Below, piece by piece: positions 1 through 7,800 of a DNA stretch of 32,049 bases. Made by a program: the position numbers and the translations under genes. The first letter of the stretch is position 1. Each line of letters opens with the position of its first letter. A model generated the notes under the pieces. The model was not told the origin of the DNA. It saw nothing but the letters and a program-made list of their open reading frames with translations, and searched no databases. Source of the DNA: Crocinitomicaceae bacterium (GTDB lineage: Bacteria; Bacteroidota; Bacteroidia; Flavobacteriales_D; Crocinitomicaceae); contig JAKVAQ010000045.1 in assembly GCA_022447665.1 (NCBI GenBank), positions 1-32,049 of the forward strand, in the 5' to 3' direction.

Positions 1-1210
1 GATTATTGTTGATGATCCACAAAGACAATTTCACAATTTTGAAGCTACAGTAGATGCGGGAGAAGCGGCTGTAGGCCCTGCTGGTTCAGGATGTTTTGAC
101 TATGATGGATGGTGCTCAGGTGATGGTGTAACGCAAACAGTTTGGTTTGAATTTACTGCACCTACTTCAGGAGCTGTAAGTGTTTCGACATTTGATACGT
201 TAGAAACTATGACTAGCAGCAATACTGAAATCGCAGTATACAGCACTCCAGATTGTTCTAACTACGGAACATACGTATTAGAAGGGGCCAATACTTTTGC
301 ACCATTGTCAGGTGGTGGGGGAGTTGCTCCATTCGGTTCAGAAGTGGTAATGTGTGGTTTAACTCCAGGTGAAACTTACTACGTAATGGTTAATCCAGTG
401 TCATTTGAATCATTTGATATTATCTTCGGATTAGAAATTGCTTCAATCGATGCTGCTCCTGAAGCAGGTTTCCCTGCAAACTTAGAAGCATGTGAGGGTG
501 AGCCTGTTGACTTCTTCAATACAATCACTGGTAACTCAAGTACTGATGGACAATGGTATAGCCCTAGTGCAGCTCCAGGAAACGAAGCGCCTAGCGCAGT
601 TTCAGGATTAGTTGCTGGTTCATATGGACTAGCTTACGTTATAGAGAACGCTTGTGCAGCGGATACAGTAGAGACGATCTTAGTTGTTTCTGAAGGTCCT
701 AGCGCTGGTGGTGATGGTTCATTCACTACGTGTAATACATTTGATGTTGTATTATTAGAGCACTTAGTAGGAACTGTTGAATTAGGTGGTACTTGGATCG
801 ATGATGACGCGACTGACGCATTATTCGGAGGTCTATTTGTAACTTACGGGCTTGCGGCTGGTTCTTACAACTTCACTTATGTTGTTGAAGGTGGTGGAGT
901 TTGTCCTGATGATTCAGCTTCAGTAGTTGTTACACTTACTGATTGTTTAGGAGAGGATGAAAATGAGTTAGGAACTTTAGAAGTATTCCCTAACCCAGTT
1001 TCAGATGTATTAACTATCCAAAACTTAAACATTGAAGGTAACGCAACAATCGAATTAATCGATGCTCAAGGAAAAATCATTAGCACTAACTTAGTTTCAG
1101 GAATTTTCGGAAACTACGAGTTAGATATGACAGAACTTGAAAGCGGAATGTATTTCGTGAAAATCGTTACTGATAATACAGCTCAAAAAGTAAGAGTTGT
1201 AAAACAATAA
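1..1210 (+). CDS. T9SS type A sorted surface/secreted protein, 5'-truncated
   Basis: The frame is open from base 2 and reads through the first ATG at 209, so the gene starts left of the window and at least 402 residues are visible. The visible part is Cys-, Gly- and Thr-rich beta-type sequence: a jelly-roll-like segment (about bases 2-450, ending in a GETYYVMV strand) and two Ig-like modules (450-950). It ends in a C-terminal sorting domain from about base 980 (EVFPNPVSD, then the DAQGK and LESGMYFVKI strands), the classic type A signal recognised by the T9SS and replaced by A-LPS at the cell surface. The protein is therefore expected to be exported and surface-anchored or released. Codon use is strongly biased (AAC, TTC, GGT, GTA), suggesting high expression. 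Adhesive or enzymatic function cannot be decided from this fragment. A strong terminator follows 19 bases after the stop. Confidence 0.85.
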   Translation, partial: IIVDDPQRQFHNFEATVDAGEAAVGPAGSGCFDYDGWCSGDGVTQTVWFEFTAPTSGAVSVSTFDTLETMTSSNTEIAVYSTPDCSNYGTYVLEGANTFAPLSGGGGVAPFGSEVVMCGLTPGETYYVMVNPVSFESFDIIFGLEIASIDAAPEAGFPANLEACEGEPVDFFNTITGNSSTDGQWYSPSAAPGNEAPSAVSGLVAGSYGLAYVIENACAADTVETILVVSEGPSAGGDGSFTTCNTFDVVLLEHLVGTVELGGTWIDDDATDALFGGLFVTYGLAAGSYNFTYVVEGGGVCPDDSASVVVTLTDCLGEDENELGTLEVFPNPVSDVLTIQNLNIEGNATIELIDAQGKIISTNLVSGIFGNYELDMTELESGMYFVKIVTDNTAQKVRVVKQ

Positions 1211-1228
1211 CAAAGAATAATTAATTGG

Positions 1229-1261
1229 AAAGCGGCACCGTTTTCACGGTGCCGCTTTTTT
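1229..1261 (+). terminator. Intrinsic terminator after the first surface-protein gene
   Basis: A perfect stem has its left arm at 1229-1241 (AAGCGGCACCGT core) and its right arm at 1246-1258, with a TTTC loop and a T-run. The same hairpin recurs after two downstream genes, but there the loop reads GAAA, so this copy is the inverted form. Confidence 0.9.
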
Positions 1262-1344
1262 ATTGCCGTAAATTTCTTAAATATTAGTTAATCAAATAAT
1301 TAGACTGGCCAAAGTAGAATGTGTTAACTGAATACGCTATTGGA

Positions 1345-1422
1345 TCAGTTTTTTTGATCTATGTTTAATCTTGTTAGGTCGAAAATAATTTGGAGTTCAT
1401 GCAACCATCTCGTAAATTGAGG
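1345..1422 (+). promoter_or_regulatory. Conserved leader block upstream of LamG-like copy 1
   Basis: This stretch (from CAGTTTTTTTGATCTATG through AATTTGGAGTTCATGCA to GTAAATTGAGGT) is about 90% identical to the blocks at 3057-3136 and 4774-4853. The copy 1 coding region is only about 85% identical in a sampled segment, and the rest of the leader aligns poorly. Conservation in non-coding DNA suggests a promoter or 5'-UTR control element. No perfect TAnnTTTG box is present; the closest is a TAATTTG heptamer. Confidence 0.45.
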
Positions 1423-1454
1423 TGTTGTTAAACTGAGTCCCCAAAACTTATTGC

Positions 1455-2923
1455 ATGCAACTACTTACTAAATCTCTTAGGAGAGTACTGTTAATTTCCC
1501 TAAGCTTCTTTTTATTTACGTTATAGGCTTAGAGAGGGCCAGGCGGTGTTTCTTTGGAGATTGCTGGAGATAGTGATTGTAAAATGTGGTGCGGTGCAGG
1601 AGAGCTAATTCTAGGTGATGGGGACCCTGTAGCAGCTTGGCCAGACATCTCATAATCTGCTGATATCAATACACCTACATAAGCGGCAGTTGCAAGTCAA
1701 CCAACTTATAGATCAGCTGCAACTGAGAGTATAAATGGTAATCCGGTCCTTAGGTTTTTACCAGCACAGTTTCTACAATTACTTTCATCAGATGACATAA
1801 ACGACCATGGTCCTTACACGCAGAGAACAACTTTCTTAGCCTTTAGGATAGGTACAGATATTACGCCACGTCAGATGCTGTGGGAGCAAGGCGGTACAGT
1901 AAGAGGTTTGAATGTCTATATCTTTAATGGATATTTATATTTCGGAGGTTATGATGTAGCAGGGGGTGATCCAGATGGTACACCAGCTTGGCCCTATACT
2001 TTTACGAGAGTTCCAGTTGACCCAAGCACCCCTTACGTTGTGACACACGTCTTTGAAGGCTCTCTAGGTGCAACGACAGGTACTATTTCGGGGTTTCTTA
2101 ATGGGCATTCCAAGCACTGAACCCAGGTGTTGTTGAGGGAGATCCTGCAGGGAATGTAGAGTCATTATGGGCACACCCAAATCCTCCTAGATTAGGAGCG
2201 ATTAACGGTGACTTATATAATGAGTTAGGACCAATCGGTGGTGCTACAGGAAGTCAACCTTTCCTTGGAGATATGGCAGAGTTTATTGCGTATGCCGATC
2301 TACTAAACGATGCTGAAATAATTATTGTTGAGAACTATTTAGGAGCGAAATATTTTGCTGATCTAGTAGTAAATGACTTTTTCGATTGGCAGTTAATACA
2401 CGCTGACGAGGTTATTGGTATTGGCCGTTTTACTGGGGCAACAAATTTTCATAATGTAAGCCAAGGCCGAAATGTTTTTCAAATAGAAGGCCCAACCGCA
2501 GATTTTGCTGATGCAGACAACGAATTTTTCTTGGTGGGTCATAATGATGCTGATGTCACGAATTGGACTGTAACCGACGCACTTAACTTGGGTATTAATA
2601 CGCAACGAGTTGTCCGAGAGTGGAAAGTAGATCATACGGGAGAAGTTGGAGATGTTAAATTTACGGTGATTAATCAACTAAGTATAAACGAGAATGAACT
2701 TGAAAACCTATCAGTGTATCCAAATCCAGTTCAGAATTTTGCAGCAATTGACTACGCAGGATCTTATTCGTACAGCATTATCGATGCCACTGGTAAGGTT
2801 GTAATGAATGGTCAAGAAAATGGTAAAGCAGAAGTTTCAATGGAGGCGCTTGCACCATGAATGTATATTATTGAACTAGTTGATGGTGACAAGATTTCTA
2901 GGTTATCTCACATTAAGGAGTAA
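1455..2923 (+). pseudogene. LamG-like T9SS surface protein, copy 1, inactivated
   Basis: This is homologous end to end with the intact gene at 3168-4640. It starts at an equivalent ATG (MQLLTKSL) after an equivalent leader. Inactivating changes are in-frame TAG at 1524 and 1530 (signal peptide end), TAA at 1653 and 1680, a 4-base deletion near 2110 that shifts the frame, and TGA at 2858 inside the T9SS tail where copy 2 has GGA. The original stop is at 2921-2923. Most other differences are synonymous: in a 120-base sample from 1875 I count about 18 changes, one of them non-synonymous. The open fragments at 1875-2120 and 2273-2860 are pieces of this gene, not genes. From about 2640 on it is nearly identical to the tail of copy 2. 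Confidence 0.9.
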
Positions 2924-2943
2924 ACTTAAGTAATTATTATTTG

Positions 2944-2975
2944 AAGCGGCATCGTGAAAACGGTGCCGCTTTTTT
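2944..2975 (+). terminator. Intrinsic terminator after copy 1
   Basis: A stem at 2944-2955 pairs with 2960-2971, with one G.U pair and a GAAA loop, followed by a T-run. The sequence is the reverse complement of the hairpin at 1229-1258 except for one base. Confidence 0.88.
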
Positions 2976-3056
2976 GTTGCAAATTGCTTAAATATCAATG
3001 ATTCAATTTATTAGATCATTCTAGGTATAAAATATTAAACAATATAAGTCCCAGAT

Positions 3057-3136
3057 TCAGTTTTTTTTGATCTATGCTTAATCTTGTTTAGTCGAAAATA
3101 ATTTGGAGTTCATGCATACATCTTGTAAATTGAAGT
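3057..3136 (+). promoter_or_regulatory. Conserved leader block upstream of copy 2
   Basis: Same element as at 1345-1422; identical to the block at 4774-4853. It lies 30-110 bases before the start codon, where a promoter or 5'-UTR element would sit. Confidence 0.45.
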
Positions 3137-3167
3137 ACTTTTAGGTTATGTCCTCAAAACCCATAGC

Positions 3168-4640
3168 ATGTCACTACTTACTAAATCACTTAAGAGAGAA
3201 CTACTACTTTGCTTAAGCTTTTTATCATTTACATTGCTGGCCCAAAGAGGGCCGGGTGGTGTTTCTTTGGAAGTTGCTGGAGATAGTGACTGTAAAATGT
3301 GGTGCGACGCAGGGGAGCTTGTGCTTGGAGATGGAGATCCAGTTGCGGCTTGGCCAGATATTTCCTTGTCTGCAGATGTTAATACGCCAACGCAAACTGC
3401 GGTGGTCAGTCAACCAACGTATAGATCAGCTGCAGCGGAAAGTATTAATGGTAATCCTGTTCTTAGGTTTTTACCTGCGCAATTTCTTCAATTACTTTCT
3501 TCGGATGATATTAATGACCAAGGACCTTATACGCAAAGAACTACTTTCTTGGCTTTCAGAACGGGAACAGACATTACCACACGTCAAATGCTATGGGAAC
3601 AAGGTGGGACAGTAAGAGGATTGAATGTATATATCTTTGATGGCTATTTGTATTTTGGTGGTTATGATGTCGCTGGAGGTGATCCAGATGGCACTCCAGC
3701 ATGGCCGTTTACGTTTACAAGAGTTCCAGTTGACCCAAGTACACCTTATGTTGTGACCCATGTATTTGAAGGGCCTTTAGGTGCAACAACAGGTACCATC
3801 TCAGGTTTTCTAAATGGACAATCGTTTCAAGCTTTAAACCCTGGAGTAGGTGAGGGAGATCCTGCTGGTAATGTAGGGTCTTTATGGACGCATCCAAACC
3901 CTCCAGGATTGGGTGCGATTAATGGAGATTCGTACAATGAGTTAGGGCCAATAGGTGGTGGTACAGGAAGTCAACCTTTTCTCGGTGATATGGCTGAGTT
4001 CATTGCATATGATGAACTCCTCAACGATGCTGAAAGAATCATTGTAGAGAATTATTTAGGAGCGAAATATTTTGCTGACCTAGTAGTAAACGATTATTTC
4101 GATTGGCAGTTAACACATGGAGATGAAGTTATCGGTGTTGGACGTTTTTCTGGAGCCACAAATCTTCATAATGTAAGCCAGGGTCGTAATGTTTTTCAAA
4201 TAGAAGCACCTACAGCTGATTTTGCGGATGTAGATGATGATTTTTTTTTGGTGGGTCATAATGATGCAGACATTACAAGTTGGACAGTTACCGATGCACC
4301 AAATTTAGGAATCAATACGCAGCGTATTGCTAGAGAATGGAAAGTAGACCATACGGGAGATGTTGGAGATGTTACATTTACGGTGATTAATCAACTAAGT
4401 ATAAACGAGAATGAACTTGAAAACCTATCAGTGTATCCAAATCCAGTTCAGAATTTTGTAACAATTGACTACGCAGGATCTTATTCGTACAGCATTATCG
4501 ATGCCACTGGTAAGGTTGTAATGAATGGTCAAGAAAATGGTAAAGCAGAAGTTTCAATGGAGGCGCTTGCACCAGGAATGTACATTATTGAACTAGTTGA
4601 TGGTGACAAGATTTCTAAGTTATCTCTCATTAAGGAGTAA
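3168..4640 (+). CDS. Chimeric LamG-like surface protein with T9SS type A tail (copy 2)
   Basis: The product has 490 residues. It has a signal peptide (hydrophobic LLLCLSFLSFTLLAQ, cleavage near residue 26), then a concanavalin/LamG-like module at about 35-300 (KMWCDAGELV start, QMLWEQGG and VYIFDGYLYFGG strands, a FLGDMAEFIAYDELLNDAERIIVENYL region). A second conserved segment at about 310-400 (GDEVIGVGRF, FFLVGHNDAD, REWKVDHTGDVGD) is followed by a type A sorting domain (SVYPNP to LSLIKE). It should be a surface-anchored or secreted T9SS cargo, possibly glycan- or surface-binding; the ligand is unknown. Residues 1-350 match copy 3 almost exactly while the last 75 match the copy 1 tail, so this gene is a recombinant. 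It has its own leader and terminator. Confidence 0.88.
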   Translation: MSLLTKSLKRELLLCLSFLSFTLLAQRGPGGVSLEVAGDSDCKMWCDAGELVLGDGDPVAAWPDISLSADVNTPTQTAVVSQPTYRSAAAESINGNPVLRFLPAQFLQLLSSDDINDQGPYTQRTTFLAFRTGTDITTRQMLWEQGGTVRGLNVYIFDGYLYFGGYDVAGGDPDGTPAWPFTFTRVPVDPSTPYVVTHVFEGPLGATTGTISGFLNGQSFQALNPGVGEGDPAGNVGSLWTHPNPPGLGAINGDSYNELGPIGGGTGSQPFLGDMAEFIAYDELLNDAERIIVENYLGAKYFADLVVNDYFDWQLTHGDEVIGVGRFSGATNLHNVSQGRNVFQIEAPTADFADVDDDFFLVGHNDADITSWTVTDAPNLGINTQRIAREWKVDHTGDVGDVTFTVINQLSINENELENLSVYPNPVQNFVTIDYAGSYSYSIIDATGKVVMNGQENGKAEVSMEALAPGMYIIELVDGDKISKLSLIKE

Positions 4641-4660
4641 ACTTAAGTAATTATTATTTG

Positions 4661-4692
4661 AAGCGGCATCGTGAAAACGGTGCCGCTTTTTT
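4661..4692 (+). terminator. Intrinsic terminator after copy 2
   Basis: Same hairpin as at 2944-2971: stem 4661-4672 with 4677-4688, GAAA loop, then a T-run. Confidence 0.88.
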
Positions 4693-4773
4693 GCTGTAAA
4701 TTGCTTAAATATCAATGATTCAATTTATTAGATCATTCTAGGTATAAAATATTAAACAATATAAGTCCCAGAT

Positions 4774-4853
4774 TCAGTTTTTTTTGATCTATGCTTAATC
4801 TTGTTTAGTCGAAAATAATTTGGAGTTCATGCATACATCTTGTAAATTGAAGT
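4774..4853 (+). promoter_or_regulatory. Conserved leader block upstream of copy 3
   Basis: Identical to the block at 3057-3136 because it lies in the recent duplication. The independent evidence for conservation is the comparison with 1345-1422. Confidence 0.45.
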
Positions 4854-4884
4854 ACTTTTAGGTTATGTCCTCAAAACCCATAGC

Positions 4885-7800
4885 ATGTCACTACTTACTA
4901 AATCACTTAAGAGAGAACTACTACTTTGCTTAAGCTTTTTATCATTTACATTGCTGGCCCAAAGAGGGCCGGGTGGTGTTTCTTTGGAAGTTGCTGGAGA
5001 TAGTGACTGTAAAATGTGGTGCGACGCAGGGGAGCTTGTGCTTGGAGATGGAGATCCAGTTGCGGCTTGGCCAGATATTTCCTTGTCTGCAGATGTTAAT
5101 ACGCCAACGCAAACTGCGGTGGTCAGTCAACCAACGTATAGATCAGCTGCAGCGGAAAGTATTAATGGTAATCCTGTTCTTAGGTTTTTACCTGCGCAAT
5201 TTCTTCAATTACTTTCTTCGGATGATATTAATGACCAAGGACCTTATACGCAAAGAACTACTTTCTTGGCTTTCAGAACGGGAACAGACATTACCACACG
5301 TCAAATGCTATGGGAACAAGGTGGGACAGTAAGAGGATTGAATGTATATATCTTTGATGGCTATTTGTATTTTGGTGGTTATGATGTCGCTGGAGGTGAT
5401 CCAGATGGCACTCCAGCATGGCCGTTTACGTTTACAAGAGTTCCAGTTGACCCAAGTACACCTTATGTTGTGACCCATGTATTTGAAGGGCCTTTAGGTG
5501 CAACAACAGGTACCATCTCAGGTTTTCTAAATGGACAATCGTTTCAAGCTTTAAACCCTGGAGTAGGTGAGGGAGATCCTGCTGGTAATGTAGGGTCTTT
5601 ATGGACGCATCCAAACCCTCCAGGATTGGGTGCGATTAATGGAGATTCGTACAATGAGTTAGGGCCAATAGGTGGTGGTACAGGAAGTCAACCTTTTCTC
5701 GGTGATATGGCTGAGTTCATTGCATATGATGAACTCCTCAACGATGCTGAAAGAATCATTGTAGAGAATTATTTAGGAGCGAAATATTTTGCTGACCTAG
5801 TAGTAAACGATTATTTCGATTGGCAGTTAACACATGGAGATGAAGTTATCGGTGTTGGACGTTTTTCTGGAGCCACAAATCTTCATAATGTAAGCCAGGG
5901 TCGTAATGTTTTTCAAATAGAAGCAACTACAGCTGATTTTGCGGATGTAGATGATGAATTTTTCTTGGTGGGTCATAATGATGCAGACATTACCAGTTGG
6001 ACAGTTACCGATGCACCAAATTTAGGAATCAATACGCAGCGTATTGCTAGAGAATGGAAAGTAGACCATACTGGGGATGTGGGAGATATTCGATTTACAG
6101 TGGATGCCACTACCGAACTTCCGGCTTTTCCGGCAGGTTTTACGCGGCTATGTTTAGTCATGGATCTTAGTGGAGGGGCAATTTCAAATTTTAACTCAGG
6201 GAGTGTAGAGATTATTGAAATGATTGACCTTGGCGGAGGAATTTATGAAACAACGCAAACGGTACCTGATGGAACTTATATCACCTTCGCAGTAATTAAT
6301 CCAGCAGTACAATTTACTAATTCAAATGATTTTGGATTTGAATTAACCCCGGTTGGTGCAGATGCGCTTGGAACAGTGCAGGTGGAGTTGAATTATAGAC
6401 CTCTAACAGATATAACCGTTAACTATACATTTGCTGATGTTACTGCAGTATTTGGAGCTGGTCCACCTCCTGGAGTTGATTATAATAATGTGACACCAGG
6501 AACAGGAATCGTTACTATTCCTGCAGACAATTACTTTGGCAATATTAATTTCGATATTCTTGGAGATAGTGACCCTGAGAGTTCTGAAGACTTAAGGTTT
6601 AATTTGGTGTTAGGGGCAGGTACAACCGCTGATTTGGAATTAGGAGCTACCGATGAAAATACCTTTACCATATTTGATGACGATAATACCCCTGATGTAG
6701 GGTTTGCTGTAGTGGCTTCTTCTGAGCCAGAATCTGCTGGAACTGTTAACGTTCAAATCGTTAGATCTGGGAATATAGTACCACCCGTATCGGTTGAATA
6801 TAGGTTAAGAATTCCTGGTGGATCCGGTACAGCGACAGATGGTGTTGACTATACATATGTTTCCGGAATAGCCAATTTCGCTTCAGGTGTTACTACCTTT
6901 GATATGCCTGTTACAATTCTTGAAGACTTATTGGATGAGCCTGACGAAACAATAATTTTTGAGTTGTTCAATTCGGTGGATTGTGATATCATACCAGCGC
7001 AGAAAGAACATACCTTAACAATAGTCGATAATGATTCTCCGCCTGAGGTATGTTTCGCAATTACTACGTCACAAGGACCTGAATCATTCGGAACTCCGGT
7101 AATTGAAGTGATTTTATCGGCACCTTCTACATTGGTTTGTGAAATCGATTATCAAGATTTACTCACGGGTACGGCATTATTTCCAGGAGATTATACAATC
7201 GCAACAACAGGAACAATCACCTTCGCACCAGGCGATACGTTAGAGACGTTGCCATTATTTATTGTGAATGATGTTGCTCCAGAGCCGGACGAAACAATAA
7301 ACTTTGAATTACTACCAGGTACAGCTGTGAATTGTACCCCTGGGGCTTGTCTTACGCATACATATACAATAAAGGATTATACATCGTTCGAGTGGTTGGG
7401 AGTGGCTGGTATAGGTATGCCAGTGGATAATGTGTTCTGGTTTAATGCAGATGCTTTGCCTGATGCAGATGGCGCCAATGTTACTGACTTTCTTGATCAA
7501 TCTCCGAACGGGCAAGTTGCCACTCAAGGTACTGGAGCTAATCGTCCGAATATGAATTTTGCGGGACCAAACGGTAAAAAAGAACTTGATTTTAATGGTA
7601 CTACAGATTTCTTTGATTTGGATGACGACCCATTGATCAATACATCAGCATTTTATACTAGAAAATATGTTACAGTTGTATTCACTACTACAGCTGATGT
7701 AGGCACAAGACAATTAATATATGAACAAGGAGGGGGTACTCGTGGAATCTCAATTTATATAGATGGCGGAGACCTATATTTCCATGTTTGGAGTAATAAT

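Larger units (their letters stand above)
2636..4352 (+). repeat. Direct tandem repeat, unit 1 (1717 bp)
   Basis: Every base compared from about 2640 to 4350 recurs 1717 bases downstream. The unit contains the copy 1 tail, its terminator, the 244-base spacer and the head of copy 2. Identity is 100% by eye from 2981 to 4208 and slightly lower at both ends. The exact edge lies within about 25 bases because the crossover fell inside homologous sequence. Confidence 0.85.
4353..6069 (+). repeat. Direct tandem repeat, unit 2 (1717 bp)
   Basis: Second copy of the 1717-base unit. It contains the tail of copy 2, its terminator, the spacer and the head of copy 3, and abuts unit 1 directly without any insertion-sequence ends or target-site duplications. 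Confidence 0.85.

Noticed and set aside
1455-2923. In-frame TAG/TAA/TGA in copy 1 as recoded sense codons
   Set aside because: All three stop types occur, there is also a frameshifting 4-base deletion, and genes in this window end normally in TAG, TAA and TGA.
3256-3615. 119-residue overlapping frame repeated at 4973-5332
   Set aside because: It lies inside the LamG-like coding sequence in another frame, with unnatural composition; it repeats only because the DNA is duplicated.
2636-6069. Insertion sequence or prophage as cause of the tandem repeat
   Set aside because: No transposase or integrase frame, terminal inverted repeats or target-site duplications; the edges lie in homologous coding sequence.
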